Positions 33,699 to 45,800 of a stretch of 64,000 nucleotides of DNA are shown one piece after another. The position numbers were made by a program, and so were the translations under genes. Source of the stretch: Thiodiazotropha sp050291245 (GTDB taxonomy: Bacteria > Pseudomonadota > Gammaproteobacteria > Chromatiales > Chromatiaceae). The stretch lies in the NCBI GenBank assembly GCA_050291245.1, contig JBNKJP010000054.1, forward strand, positions 29,895-93,894, in the 5' to 3' direction. The first letter of the stretch is position 1, and every line of letters begins with the position of its first letter. The notes below the pieces were generated by a model, which was not told the DNA's origin, ran no database searches, and was given only the letters and a program-made list of their open reading frames with translations.

Positions 33699-35063
33699 TT
33701 ACTGCTCCTTATAGTGATTTTTGTCCAGACCGTATTTGCGCATCTTGTCGTAAAGCGTCTTACGGGGAATGCCAAGAACCTCCAATGTACGTTTCAGGTT
33801 TCCCTTCTGGAGTTCCAACTGCTGCTTGATCAGACTCTTTTCGAAGCAATCCACCTGCTGTTTTAAGGTGATCGCCGTCTCGTTGCTCTCGCTGCGCATC
33901 AGGGTCTGCAGATCGTAGTTCACATTCTCACCAAGCAGCACGTAACGATCAGCAATGTTGCACAACTCCCGCACATTGCCCGGCCAGGGATGGCTCAACA
34001 GCACTCGCATCTGTTCCCCATTCGGCAGCGGTGCCTCACGCTGGTATCTTGCCCCGGCCATAAGCAGAAAATGGTGGAACAGCAGCGGGATGTCCTCACG
34101 GCGATCCCTGAGTGGAGGAATTTCCAGCGTCACCACGTTCAACCGGTAGTACAGATCCTCGCGAAACGCAGCGGCCTCACACGCCTCTTTCAGATCGATC
34201 TTGGTGGCCGCCACCACTCGCAGATCCAGGGATATGGGGGTGTTGGAACCCAACCGCTCAATGCTGCGTTCCTGCAGCACCCGCAGCAGATGGACCTGCA
34301 CGGGCAATGGCATGCTTTCGATCTCATCGAGGAACAGGGTGCCGTGGTTGGCATGTTCGAAACGCCCGACCCGTCGCCCTTTGGCTCCGGTGAAGGCACC
34401 GGGTTCATGGCCGAACAGCTCACTCTCGATCAGGCTGTCCGGAACCGCACCGCAGTTGACGGGAACAAAATGGTAGTTGCGCCGCCGACTGTGTTCATGC
34501 AGAGAGCGTGACACCAGTTCCTTGCCGGTCCCTGTCTCACCCAGAAGCAGTACATCCGCGTCCGTGTCGGCAATCTGTGCAATCGTCGAACGCAGCCGCT
34601 GCATTGCGGGTGAACGGCCGATGATGCGCGGGCCGGGCAGATTGTTCTGCGCCTCCAGTTCGAAGCGCAGATTGCGGTTCTCCAGGGTCAGCATACGCTT
34701 GTCCAATGCCCGTCTCACCGTCTCCACCAGCAGATCGGCGGCAAAGGGCTTTTCAATAAAGTCGTAGGCCCCGTCACGGATCGCCTGTACCGCCATGGCG
34801 ATATCGCCATGCCCGGTGATCATGATCACCGGCAGATCCCGGTCGATGTTCAACGCCTCACGCAGGAACGACATCCCGCCCATTCCCGGCATCTTGATAT
34901 CGCAGACCACCACACCCGGCCAGTCATGGGAGAGCATGGGCAGGGCCAGTTCCGCGCGCTCCAGCGCCTGTACCGACAGACCGGCCAGTTCCAGCGTCTG
35001 GACGTTGGCGATGCGGATGTGTTTCTCGTCGTCTATGAAGATGACTGAACCGGATGGGGGCAT
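33699..35063 (-). CDS. dctD: DctD-like sigma-54 response regulator
   Basis: A 454-residue NtrC-family regulator: receiver domain 1-125 (phospho-Asp in VVCDIKMPGMGG), AAA+ domain ~145-385 with Walker A GETGTGKE, the sigma-54 loop GAFTGA and Walker B LFLDEIE, and a C-terminal Fis-type helix-turn-helix (RTLEVLGIPRKTLYDKMRKYG). It pairs with the DctB-like sensor at 35477-37318. In rhizobia and Pseudomonas, DctBD controls C4-dicarboxylate uptake, but no transporter gene is in the window. Confidence 0.88.
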   Translation of the reverse strand: MPPSGSVIFIDDEKHIRIANVQTLELAGLSVQALERAELALPMLSHDWPGVVVCDIKMPGMGGMSFLREALNIDRDLPVIMITGHGDIAMAVQAIRDGAYDFIEKPFAADLLVETVRRALDKRMLTLENRNLRFELEAQNNLPGPRIIGRSPAMQRLRSTIAQIADTDADVLLLGETGTGKELVSRSLHEHSRRRNYHFVPVNCGAVPDSLIESELFGHEPGAFTGAKGRRVGRFEHANHGTLFLDEIESMPLPVQVHLLRVLQERSIERLGSNTPISLDLRVVAATKIDLKEACEAAAFREDLYYRLNVVTLEIPPLRDRREDIPLLFHHFLLMAGARYQREAPLPNGEQMRVLLSHPWPGNVRELCNIADRYVLLGENVNYDLQTLMRSESNETAITLKQQVDCFEKSLIKQQLELQKGNLKRTLEVLGIPRKTLYDKMRKYGLDKNHYKEQ

Positions 35064-35476
35064 TTTGGCTGGAAACCTCGGGTTGGTTTGAATTTTGATT
35101 TTTGAATTGTTAATTATGAATTTTGGTGTTCGCTTCGCTCACGTCTTGGTTTTGAATTTGGAACGGGCTGCCAACCCTACAGCAATCGCTCTCTTTTCAA
35201 CCGGAGAAATTGTCAGATAACTATAATTCCCATGAAATCTCGAGTAAACACCAATAATGATTACCTCTGACCTGCAAAAGGGGTGCGGCACAGCGGAGCC
35301 CCTATGATCGCTTGAGAGTGATCTTGATGCAGTTGTCAGGCATTTTTAATTGATCCATACGCTTTAATTCCAAAACCAATAGACAAAAATGTAGTTGCTA
35401 TAAGTTGCAGGGATTGGACTTGCACAATGGACAGCCAACCATCTTGGCTGGTTGTGATTTGATTTTGCACATCAAT
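35064..35476. other. Gap between dctB and dctD
   Basis: About 410 bases, unusually long for a sensor/regulator pair. It holds no gene I can support. Read on the minus strand, a stem AGGGG/CCCCT (near 35300-35278) followed by TTTT could be a weak terminator for dctB. A perfect 7-pair hairpin CAGCCAA-CCATC-TTGGCTG lies at 35432-35450 and AT-rich direct repeats (TTTTGAATT-like) at ~35085-35165. dctD may therefore have its own promoter here. Confidence 0.4.
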
Positions 35477-37318
35477 TTAAAATTCATCATTAATAATTCT
35501 TTCCAGCGGCAACACCAGAGCAAAAACCGCCCCCGCATCCCCGCTGTTGTGCGCGCTGAGTGTACCACCCATGCTTTCGATGATGTGTTGGGAGATGGAC
35601 AGCCCCAACCCTAGTCCACTCTCTCGAGTGGTAAAGAAAGGATCAAAAATGCACTTGAGATGATCTTCAGGAATGCCGGGGCCGTTGTCCTGGATCTCCA
35701 CCTGGAGCTGCCCGCCTTGCTGTGTGCTGGTGATATTGACCCAACGTGGGCTCTGCTCTTCCATGGCATTGACCGCATTGGCGATGAGATTCACCAGTAC
35801 CTGCTCAAGACGCACCGGGTCGACCATCACCCGATCATGGGTGGTGGAGAGATTCAGACGCAGATCGGTAAGCGTCTTGCGCAACTGCGGACGCAGGATG
35901 CGTAAACTGCTCTCGATCACCTGACGCAGGGAGATGGCACTCAGGGAGCCGTCCGTCTTACGCGCAAAGAGCTTCAGCTGGGAACTGATCTGGGACATGG
36001 ACTCGATCAATTCGGTGATCTGCTCCAGATTCCAATTCACATCGACACAACGATTTTGCTCCAGCAACTGGCGGGCATTGTCCGTGTAGGAGCGTATCGC
36101 CGCGAGCGGCTGGTTCATCTCATGGCTGATACTCGCCGAAAGCTGCCCCAGCATGGCGAGCTTGGCCGCCTGAATCAACTCATCCCGGGTCTGGCGCAGG
36201 GTCTGTTCGGTGCGCCGCCGTTCCTCAATCTCCTGGTAGAGGTCTTCGGTGCGTTCCTGTACACGCTGCTCGAGTCGGTCACGCGCCTCGCGCAGGGTCA
36301 GATTGACCTGGGCCTCGTAGCGGGCCCGTTCCTGGCTGCGGCGGATACGCTGCTGGAGTATCAGACCCAGCAGCAAAACCCCGGCGAAGGCCACGCTGAC
36401 AATCCCCACCGAGCGCCAGACCTGGTCATTGACCTGTTTCAGGAGTACCAGCAGGTGCACCCGCCAACCGACCTGGGACATGCCCTGCTCCAGCATGAGA
36501 AAGGACTCGCTGTTGTCCTCGTCTTTATGCCAGTCGATCCGGTGAATGTTCTCCCGGATACGTTGCCAATGCCGGATATCCAGAGGCTCGACCTGAGCAC
36601 CGGAATAGCGCCGACTCTCATTCAGACGCCGTTTCTCCGCATCCGAGAGTGGGTAAAGACTGCGAAACCGCCAATCCTGCCGGGTGGTGATGAAAATCAC
36701 CCCTTCCGGATCAGTCACCAGCATCTCCGAGCGCTTACCCTGCCACTGCTGCTCCAGGTCGGTGAGCTCCACCTTGATCACCACGATACCGAGAATGCGC
36801 CCCTGATGGCGCACCGGGTAGGCGAAGTAGTAACCCCGTTTGCCGGAGGTGGAGCCCAAGGCGAAATACCGCCCGAGATGCCCCTGCATGGCCTCCTTGA
36901 AGTAGGGACGATAGCTGAAATTACGGCCCACGAAAGGTTTTTCGGATTGCCAGTTACTGGCGGCGATGGTGAGGCCGTCCCGATCCATCAGATAGGTATC
37001 GGAGGCTTGAGTGATCCCGTTGATGGTCTCCAGGTAACGGTTCAGGGCATCGATGCGCGTCCGGTCACCCGGGCGCTCCAGCAATTCCACCAGTTCCGCG
37101 TTGGTGGAGAGCAGTTCGGGCAGGAACTCGTACTTTTCCAGCTTGGCCTGGAGGTAGGTGACATAGATGTTGAGCTGACGCTCACCGTTGCGGATGATCT
37201 CCCGTTGGGCGCGATCCCGTACATACACCGCGATCTGCCACAGCAACAGCAGGTAGACCAGGACCAGTCCGAGCATCATCAACCCGCGTTTGCCTGTGAA
37301 GTGGAAGGGCAAGGCCAT
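35477..37318 (-). CDS. dctB: DctB-like C4-dicarboxylate sensor histidine kinase
   Basis: A 613-residue sensor kinase. A membrane helix (~13-33), a large periplasmic sensor (~34-300) of the double-PAS DctB type (YLMDRDGLTIAASNW, VGRNFSYRPYFKEA, GKRGYYFAYPV), a second helix (~305-325), a coiled linker, then HisKA with SASISHEMNQPLAAIRSYTDN and an ATPase domain with NLIANAVNAMEE and DNGPGIP. YRPYFxxA is the ligand-region signature of this family. Partner regulator is dctD downstream. Confidence 0.9.
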   Translation of the reverse strand: MALPFHFTGKRGLMMLGLVLVYLLLLWQIAVYVRDRAQREIIRNGERQLNIYVTYLQAKLEKYEFLPELLSTNAELVELLERPGDRTRIDALNRYLETINGITQASDTYLMDRDGLTIAASNWQSEKPFVGRNFSYRPYFKEAMQGHLGRYFALGSTSGKRGYYFAYPVRHQGRILGIVVIKVELTDLEQQWQGKRSEMLVTDPEGVIFITTRQDWRFRSLYPLSDAEKRRLNESRRYSGAQVEPLDIRHWQRIRENIHRIDWHKDEDNSESFLMLEQGMSQVGWRVHLLVLLKQVNDQVWRSVGIVSVAFAGVLLLGLILQQRIRRSQERARYEAQVNLTLREARDRLEQRVQERTEDLYQEIEERRRTEQTLRQTRDELIQAAKLAMLGQLSASISHEMNQPLAAIRSYTDNARQLLEQNRCVDVNWNLEQITELIESMSQISSQLKLFARKTDGSLSAISLRQVIESSLRILRPQLRKTLTDLRLNLSTTHDRVMVDPVRLEQVLVNLIANAVNAMEEQSPRWVNITSTQQGGQLQVEIQDNGPGIPEDHLKCIFDPFFTTRESGLGLGLSISQHIIESMGGTLSAHNSGDAGAVFALVLPLERIINDEF

Positions 37319-37345
37319 AGCTGTCCGAAGCGGGAGAGGAATGGG

Positions 37346-37459
37346 TGGCGGCGGATATCAGCCACACCCCGGCACACGAAGCCACTGCTGCCGCTGCTCC
37401 CTTCCGGGCCTGACGGGGTTCACAGCTTCTCGTTGCGGGGGGACCGATACCAACCGCCA
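37346..37459 (-). ncRNA. ffs: 4.5S RNA (signal recognition particle RNA)
   Basis: On the minus strand the SRP-RNA tip motif GTCAGGCCCGGAAGGGAGCA is present, matching the conserved Ffh-binding hairpin (E. coli GTCAGGTCCGGAAGGAAGCA). The ends pair: TGGCGG at the 5' end with CCGCCA near the 3' end, then TATCGG with CTGATA. The resulting length of about 114 bases equals that of E. coli. Ends are set by pairing and may be off by a few bases. Confidence 0.92.
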
Positions 37460-37477
37460 TAAAAGGTGCGGGTGAGG

Positions 37478-37483
37478 ATTATA
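37478..37483 (-). promoter_or_regulatory. -10 box of ffs
   Basis: A perfect TATAAT on the minus strand, ~19 bases before the predicted 5' end of mature 4.5S RNA. A start ~7 bases downstream would give a short leader, as removed by RNase P in E. coli. The -35 region at 17-18 bases is poor (CTTTCT); TTGAAC is too close at 12. Confidence 0.55.
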
Positions 37484-37664
37484 CTGAGATTTTCCGTTCA
37501 AGAAAGACCAACGGGCGGATTTCTCACAACCGCCCATCCAATTGCTTGGGTCCGAGGTCGTCACAACCCAATTTTGTCGACTCGATTGTAATTTCGCCTT
37601 TGCACTTTGGAAAGCCCATTCCCTGGTGTTAAAGTGCTCGCCAGACGTAACAGGGAGGTATGGT

Positions 37665-38150
37665 ATGAAACGGATGCTCTGGATGCTGCTTGTTCCCACT
37701 CTGGTCCTTGCGCAGCAACCCCAATCAAACCCCGCATCAGGGGATTTCAACGGCCTGAGGACCAAACTCGCACAAAGCCTGCAGTCCAGTCTCACTGTGA
37801 TGCAGACAGCCAGGAGCTGCCTGGCAGGAGCCCGGGAACAAACCGGCTTCGAGGGGTGTTTCAAGCAGATTCCCGCCTCCATGCGGCAGGAATTACAAAC
37901 CACGGTCTTCGCCACCCAACCCACGACCTATTCCCCCGAAAACCAGCAGCGCTCGTTGCAGACCCTGGACGGCTGGATACAGGGATCCCAGTCGCTGATC
38001 GGCTGTTTCCAGGGGGCTATCGATATGGATCGATTGCAGGCGTGTTTCGGCTCATCACCAAAGTCCACTACCAACCCCTCGCCCGGAGGCATCACCCCGG
38101 CGCCTGAACCCATGGGAGCGGGCAAACCCCAGCTCAGTGAGGATTGGTAA
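37665..38150 (+). CDS. Small secreted protein of unknown function
   Basis: A 161-residue protein with a signal peptide (MKRMLWMLLVPTLVLAQQ) and four spaced Cys (RSCL, EGCF, IGCF, QACF) that could form two disulfides. The C-terminus is Pro-rich. The start at 37665 has AGGGAGGT just upstream. It ends directly before the next gene (start on the following base), so the two are probably co-expressed. Family not recognised. Confidence 0.75.
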   Translation: MKRMLWMLLVPTLVLAQQPQSNPASGDFNGLRTKLAQSLQSSLTVMQTARSCLAGAREQTGFEGCFKQIPASMRQELQTTVFATQPTTYSPENQQRSLQTLDGWIQGSQSLIGCFQGAIDMDRLQACFGSSPKSTTNPSPGGITPAPEPMGAGKPQLSEDW

Positions 38151-39848
38151 ATGGCCACATCTCGTGGCCCCGGTCACAGATTCGCCGGGCTAAGGCGTAA
38201 CGCCAGGGAGCATCTGCCCCGAATCTGCGCGGCGATCCTCGGCTTCTGGCTGCCGTTGCAGGGGTTCGCGGTACAGCTACCACCCGGTTGGCAACGCCAA
38301 TATGACAGCCGTAAACAGGCTCAGGTGTTCAGGCCCTCAGCCCCGGATACGGACCTGATAATCAAGTACTATCCCAAGGAGTTGCTGGAGCATCAGGACA
38401 TCAGCGAGTGGCTCGAAGGGAAACTCTCCACCAGTCGGGCGCCCCGGGGTGAGTGGCTGGATAAGGCCCAGATCATTCGTGATTATGACAACTACGCCCA
38501 TGGCAACCGGGCGTTTCGCCAGGCGGATGGTCGTACCGGACGCCTGATTGCCGTCGCGGTGACCCTGGATCGGCTCTACGCCCGCCTGGCGGTGATGATC
38601 GTCACGGACGGGGGGATGAACAAAAACCAGGAGAAGCAGGCCTACCCGATCCTCAGGGCGATCTACGATACCGAAAAGGCCGATGCCCTGGCGGACGGAC
38701 GCGGCACGAGTATCGAGACCCCCCCACCGAACCTGAAAGGCCTCAAGGAGGGCGGCCCCATCAAGCCCGGTCGCTATGTCGGCACAAGGACCCGCGGTAA
38801 TAAGGCTCTTGGGTCCTATGAGGTGGTGCTGTACGAAACAGGAGAATACGAATTTCTCGACGAAGATGCCGATTCGGGCCACTATACCTACGCCCAGGCC
38901 TGGGGCAAACTCGATCTCGCCGGAAAATTCTATAACTCTTCCGTTTACCCCCGGGAACACTACTGCGTCTACGGCACCGACGAAAAGACCGGTACCCCGG
39001 TAATCCGTGCGCGGGATGATGACGATCACTACAAACTCACCTGGGTCAACCCGGTCAACCGCCTGTCACCCCAACAGCAAGAGAAACTCGCGGAATTGAA
39101 ACGGGAGTGGGAACAACGATATCCTCATGTCACCAACCCGGGTGACGGAATCACGGCCGAACAGATCGAAACCATCCTCTACACCTATAAAGACAACTAC
39201 ATCAGCGGCGGTGTCCACACCGATGAGGCGATCTACCTGCTGATGAAGGATGGTCGGGTAATGGATGGCATCCCCGTCGCGCCGAACCAGCTGGATGTGG
39301 TGAAATCCCGCAGCCGGGAGCCGGACCGCTGGGGTTGGTGGAACCAGGAAGACGGACGCTACAGCTTCGCCTGGGCGGTGGACCGCAAACATTATGTCAT
39401 GCCCAGAGGCAAACAGATCAAGGGACGCCCGATTCCAGCCGACACCCGGTTGGATGGAGAATGGGGCGCCTCAAGCTCCTACTCAAGTCTGGATTTTTCC
39501 AGCACCTCCTTCTGGGGTGTGCATCTGGACAAGTCCGGACGCTTCAAGAAATATCACAGCAATATGATGCAGGCGGGAGGCGAGATGCAGACCGGAACCC
39601 CGCTGGTCACAGCCATCAGCAACGACGAGGGTTCAAGCACCTCGGTGATCGGTTCAAATATCGGGGGCGGCACCAGCAGCCGCAACAACCGTCCCAACAG
39701 TGACCGGATGGGTGAATACCGGTTCGACGGTTTCAATCTGACCCTGAAGTTCGACAACGGGGTGGAGAAGAGTCTGCCGGTCTTCGCCACGGATGATGAG
39801 AATCACGGCATTTGGTTTGATGGGGGACGCCTGTACCGAAAGGACTGA
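38151..39848 (+). CDS. Large secreted protein of unknown function
   Basis: A 565-residue protein with an N-terminal hydrophobic stretch (ICAAILGFWLPLQGFAV), probably a signal peptide after a long basic n-region. Residues ~45-165 hold a compact alpha/beta domain (LIIKYYPKELLEHQDISEWL). Two similar segments follow: GRYVGTRTRGNKALGSYEVV (~210) and LDGEWGASSSYSSLDFSST (~440), each with YxFDG-like endings, suggesting repeated beta domains. I do not recognise the family. It converges with the giant sensor kinase 15 bases away. Confidence 0.7.
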   Translation: MATSRGPGHRFAGLRRNAREHLPRICAAILGFWLPLQGFAVQLPPGWQRQYDSRKQAQVFRPSAPDTDLIIKYYPKELLEHQDISEWLEGKLSTSRAPRGEWLDKAQIIRDYDNYAHGNRAFRQADGRTGRLIAVAVTLDRLYARLAVMIVTDGGMNKNQEKQAYPILRAIYDTEKADALADGRGTSIETPPPNLKGLKEGGPIKPGRYVGTRTRGNKALGSYEVVLYETGEYEFLDEDADSGHYTYAQAWGKLDLAGKFYNSSVYPREHYCVYGTDEKTGTPVIRARDDDDHYKLTWVNPVNRLSPQQQEKLAELKREWEQRYPHVTNPGDGITAEQIETILYTYKDNYISGGVHTDEAIYLLMKDGRVMDGIPVAPNQLDVVKSRSREPDRWGWWNQEDGRYSFAWAVDRKHYVMPRGKQIKGRPIPADTRLDGEWGASSSYSSLDFSSTSFWGVHLDKSGRFKKYHSNMMQAGGEMQTGTPLVTAISNDEGSSTSVIGSNIGGGTSSRNNRPNSDRMGEYRFDGFNLTLKFDNGVEKSLPVFATDDENHGIWFDGGRLYRKD

Positions 39849-39863
39849 TGCAATCGATCGCTT

Positions 39864-42800
39864 TCAGCCGTCTTTGTGCAAAGCTCTCAGGATGGCTGGA
39901 TAATTGAAATCACCCGCAAGTCGACTCAGCTTTTCGTATAGCGTCCGATCGTACTGCGCAACCTGGTGGATGGCCAGATATATCTGTTCACGTTCTAATT
40001 TTTTCAGTGCATTCTCAAGCTCGCCAAGCAACCGTTCAGGTACTCCATTAAACATCTCATACGTTAATGTAACATCCGCTTCTCGCGGCGTGGGCACATC
40101 ATTGTAAAGATATTTCACACCCAGATTCTTCGCCAGGCAATCATAGATATCTGCCGCGCGGAAGGGTTTACGTACATAGTCATCCATACCGGCAGCAAAC
40201 ATTTCGTCGCGTTGTTCGGCGAATGCCGAGGCAGTCACCGCAACAATCTTCACCTCCTTGCCTCCGGGTAGTTCCCGGATACGTCGCGTGGCTTCCATGC
40301 CATCCATCACCGGCATACGCCGATCCATCCAGATAAAATGCGGATGCCAATGAATGAACCGTTCGATTCCCTGTGCACCATTTCCGGCCACTTGAACCTG
40401 AAAACCGGCCGATACAAGCAGCTTTTCAAGCAGCAGCTGGTTTTCATGCTGGTCCTCCACGACCAGGACCCTGTACTCCGGCTGCCCTGGGGCCAGCCCT
40501 GTTATCTCTCTGCGCTCTGCCTCAATTTGTTTGATGATGTCGCTTTCCTGAGCTTCATTCAGTGGCAAATCGACGATAAACAACGAACCTTTCCCGAGGC
40601 TACTTTCCAAGCGGATGCTTCCGCCCATCATCTGCACGAATTGACGCGTGATGGTCAACCCGAGCCCGGTGCCTATAGTGGCACCCTGTTCGCTCAGTTG
40701 CACAAAAGGTTCAAAAATGCGTTGCTGATCTTCCGCTGCGATCCCGACACCACTATCCTCAACCTCGATCAGTAGTTGGCTGGTTTTATTGCGCTTCGTA
40801 CCCAGGCGCAAGGTTACCTTACCCTGCACGGTGTTTTTGATGGCATTGCCCATCAAGTTGATGAGTATCTGGCGCAGGCGGGACTCATCGCCAACGATGT
40901 AGCGTGGAAAGCTCGATGTTTGGTCGACCTGCAGTTGCAGCGTTTTCTCTTCGGCGCGGACACGCATCATCTCGGCAACATTGTGTACCATGGCACCCAA
41001 ATCGAACGGATTGTTCTCGATTTGTAAGCGGCCCGACTCGATTCTGGTGATTTCGAGTACATCGTTGATGAGTGTCAGCAGGTGATCGCCACTGTGATTG
41101 ATAATATCGAGCTTTTCACGCTGTCCCTCGGTAAGCTCCGGCTCACTTCGCAGCATGGCTGAAAAGCCAAGAATGGCGTTGAGTGGCGTACGCAACTCAT
41201 GACTCATATTGGCCAGGAACATACTCTTCGCCTTATTCGCCGCCTCGGCCGCGTCACGAGCCAAAAGCAACTCCGTGGTGCGTTGCTTGACCGTCTCCTC
41301 CAATTGATCTCGATAGCGTAGAAGCTCCTCCTCCGCCTGTTTGCGATCGGTGATATCCATCAGACTTCCGACAATGCGCACCACCTGACCATTTTCATAG
41401 ACAGGTTGTGCGATTGTGCGGATCCACAGATGCCTTCCCTTAAAGGTAGTGAATGGAAATTCGAGATCGTATGGCTCTCCGTGCTCGCACGCCCTATGAA
41501 ACGCCGCAAGAACTATCGGCCGATCCTCGGGACGATAACAGTTGATACTCTCTTCGATATGATTGATAGCAGGGTCATTGGGTATTTCATGGATATGGTA
41601 GAGCTCTTCGTTCCAGAAAGATTTTCCCAACTTGACATCGAACTCCCACCCCCCCATTTTGGCAAGATGCTGAGAGGCACTCAGCAGTTCCTCGCTTTTT
41701 TGCAATGCCGCTTCGGTACGTTTACGCTCCGTGATATCGGTGAGCATTGCATAGGTACCTTTAAACCGTTCACCATCGATCACTGGGGTGGCTGAGAGAA
41801 GCGTCCAGAGCGTCGTCCCATCCTTTTTGATGAAACGACACTCATAAAGCTCGGTAAACCCCTTTTTTCGATTCTCGGTCTTTGATAGAAGATCAGGAAT
41901 ATCTTCCTCGAACATGAAGTCTGTTACCGGACGTCCCTCTATGTCCTCCACTGCGTAACCCATCATGTCGGCCATACGTTTGTTGATGTATGTGGTCTTA
42001 AGATCCTCATCCTGCTCCCAGATGCCTTCGCTGGCGGTCTCGAAAATACGTCGGTACTTCTCTTTGCTGTTACGCAACGCCTCATAGATCCCGGCATTCT
42101 CCAACGATATCGCAACCTGAGAGATCAGCATTTCCAGCAGTTGAATCCTATCGGTGGTAAAGGAGTGTGTTGTCAGATTGTTTTCCAGGTAGAGAACACC
42201 GATCAACCCCCCTCGTATCGAGAGCGGAGTACAGAGTAGTGATTTGGTTTTTTCCCGTTTAATATGTGCATCATTCGTAAATTCGCCCTGATTGGCGGCA
42301 TCGTCCAGAACGATTCGCTCTTTCGTGCGTATCACGAAGCGGACAATGCCCGGAGAGACGGTGTCGCTATCATCAACACCAAGAGACTGTGAAATCTTGA
42401 CTTCCGTTTTTCCGATCTCACCGGTTGCCGCCACGATCCATCGGCCTTCCACTTGCAAAAGCAGAGTACCGCGCTGGGCTCCGGCATTCTCGATCACGGT
42501 TCGCATAACCGTGTCGAGAAGCCGCTCCATCTCCATTTCACTCGAGATGGAGTACGTGACCTTCATTATCGTACTCAAGTCCAGGGCATTCGTATCCTGG
42601 ACTTGACAGGGTACGGATTCAGGCTCTGGCCATTGCGGATATTTTTCTTGTAACGCCTTGACTTTATGCCAGGCCTGCCAACGGGTATATCCCTCAATGG
42701 CTTTGCTCAAATGGAACTGGGCTACACTTTCCAACTTACTTTCCAGGTAAAATTGAGCGGCCAGTTCGCAGGACAAAGCCTCCTCCATAAGAAAACCACT

Positions 42801-45800
42801 GTTTCGAGCGCCAACAACCGCTTTATCGTAAAATTCGGCTGCCCGCCACGCTTCTCCTTCGACTCGTGCGATTTCCGCGCTGATCAGATCACACTTATGC
42901 TGAAAGTTCATCGGTGCCAGAAGTGCCAACTGTTGGAGTTTGTTGTGGTTTTCACGTATTTCGCCGGGTAGTGAGCCGGATTCGCCTGTGTGGTATTTCA
43001 GGCGTACCAATGAGCTGTAGAAATAGTAGACAGGTACCGCGAAGGCGGCCTGAAAACCTGCTTGATTTGCCTCCACCTCCGCAAGATGGGCAAACACCTG
43101 GTCAGGCGCACTTTCACCCAGCAGATAGTCTTCGATCAACTTGTAGAGAAAATAGTAGGCCATCCCACACTGGTCGTTCGCCTCCCTCGCCGAGGCAAGC
43201 CAGCGCTCACTATTGAATGCACCCAACACGCCAGGTTGATCCACACTACCCTGCAGACGCTGGACTGTAACAAGCTGAAAGGCGACCCACCTTTTGATGT
43301 AGCTCTGCTTCATCTCTGCAATGATCTTCAGGTTGGACTGCAGACGACGTGTGAACTGCTCAAGGGGTTCACCCAAAAAAAAGGCCGCGGTACATGTATT
43401 GAAGGCCGCATAGCTGCCGGAGGTAAAATCCCCCGATTCCGTCCCGCTATCTATGGCCTCCTGCAGAGTTGGGAGGGTATCCCGAAGATGCTCTGTCCAG
43501 GGTTGGATCGTGCAGCCGTAAATATTGAGCAGTCGACAGCGTAGCGATTGGGCGCCGACCAGATCGAGCATCGCAATGGCCTTCTTGGCCAGTTTCGAAC
43601 CCGTTTCGACCTGCTCCCCCGTTGCACACAGGGCGAGCGCGTAGGCGGCGTATGCGAACGGGGACAAGGTGCCGTTGCCGAAGCGTAAAGAGAGCTCACT
43701 CATCAGTGAAGCCCACACCAGGAAAAACTGCGGGGAGGCGGCATAGGCGGGCTCTCCGAGTTCACTCAAGATCCGAGTACAGGCCAGATGCTCAGGAGAA
43801 ACCATCGTCGGCAGATCGCTCAGCCCCGCTATCGTCCGCTCCTGTAGCAGCGCAAGGGTAGTCGCCATATGCTCTTTTAGTTCGCTCTCCGACGGCTCTT
43901 CAGGCAGATGCATCCCCAATCGCTCTAAAGCGACCAATCCATGCAGGATCGCCGGACGAAGTTTTCCCTGCGCGGTCAACGCCCTGATCTCGGTTTCGTA
44001 GGTCTTGACTTCATCCAGCAGGGATTTTGCCTCCCGATGGGTGGTTTCTGTCAGTTGCTGCATACGCTCGTATTGACCGCATAGGCAGGCCGCTTCGGAA
44101 GCCTCCTGGTGATAGGCAAGCATCTCTGTATATTGATCTTTCCAACGTTGCTCCCCAAGCAGCTTTAACCCTGTCTCGAAATACTCCATAGCGGCTGAGA
44201 ACGCGGCACTCGCCTTCGCCTTGAGTCCTGCCTGATAGGTCATCTCTGCCAGCTCATGTTTCTCCTGTGTGGTTGCGAAGCTGTGCGCGCCGATGATCAG
44301 ATGGTTGACGGTATTGAAAAAGTACTCATTGCGTATCCGCTGCGAGGTCTCTTGCAGTAGTAGTTTACCGATTCGCCAGTGGGCGGCTTTTCGCGCATTC
44401 TCCGAAGCCAGTGAATAGGCGGCCTGCTGGATACGATCATGAACGAATTCGATCTCGGAACCGCTGGAGATAACAAGCATTTCCTCAAAAGCCGGCCGCA
44501 GATCAGTAAGGACTGCATCGGCTGACTTGTCACATACGATACTTAGCATCTCGACGCTGAAGCGGGCGCCGATACAAGCAGCTTGCTGGAGAATGTGCTG
44601 AGCCGATTGAGGGAGCTTGCTTAATTTTTGCGTCATCAGCTCAACCACATCATCCGTTATTTCCATGTTCTTGAGTACGGACAAGTTCCATTTCCAGCGT
44701 CGCGCTTCGATATCAAATACGATCGCCTGGCTCTGGGTCAGCGTTATCAGAGTCTGAAATAGAAAAAAGGGATTTCCCCCGATCTTGGAATAGATCAGAT
44801 GGGTCAGGAGGGGCGTTTCGAATCGCTCATGATGCAAGGTATCGGCTATCAGCTCGTTGACTGTCTGTTCCGATATCTTCTCGAGTATGAGTTGCTCAAT
44901 CGTACACCCTTGTTTGCGCAGGGTCTCGATTGTCATGATCAGTGGATGAGAATTATCCACTTCACTGTCTCTATAGGCTCCGATCACAAGCATATTCGGG
45001 ACCCCGTCACCACTCATGATTGTCTGCATCAAATTCAGCGATGCAGCATCAATCCACTGCAGGTCGTCCAGGAACACTACCAAGGGATGTTCATCAGTGG
45101 CCAGGGCCCTGATGAATGCTGTGAATAGAAAATTAAACCGGTTTTGGGCCTCCTGTGCCCTTAGCACGGGGACCACCGGCTGAGCCCCGATAATCAGTTC
45201 CAGATTTGGAATGACATCGGTCAGAACCCGGCCCATCCTGCCCAGGGCGGTATGAATGATCTGTTTCCATTGCTCAAGCTGCGCTTCACTCTCCATGAGG
45301 AGGTAGTCCAGAAAGCTCTTAAATGCCTGAATCCATGCGAAGTATGGGACATTACGCTGCAATTGCTCGAATTTGCCTTCAATAAAGTTGCCCTGTTTTT
45401 CCACAATGAGCCGGCGACTCTCATGCACCAGGGCCGTCTTTCCAATACCCGGATGGCCTCCGATCAGTAACAGCCCCCCCTCACCCGAGGTTACCCGGCT
45501 GAATCTCTCACCCAGTTGATTGATCTCTTTATCTCTACCGTAGAGTCTTTGTGGCAGACGCAGTTGACCACTGAAATCCTCCAAGCCAAGTTCAAAACGA
45601 CAAATAGCTTCCCCTTTTCTCAATGGGATGAGGCATTTCTCTAAATCCGCCTTGAGTCCCCAGGCACTCTGATAGCGATCATCCGCCATCTTTGCCATCA
45701 ATTTCATCACGATGTCGGAGAGCACCTCCGGTATGTCCGGATCGAGTTCGTGTGGAGAGGCCGGAGCTTTGGCGATATGACAATGGACCATCCCCAGCGC

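Noticed and set aside
35278..35300. Rho-independent terminator of dctB
   Set aside because: The stem is only five pairs with a large loop and lies ~180 bases past the stop; mentioned only as a possibility.
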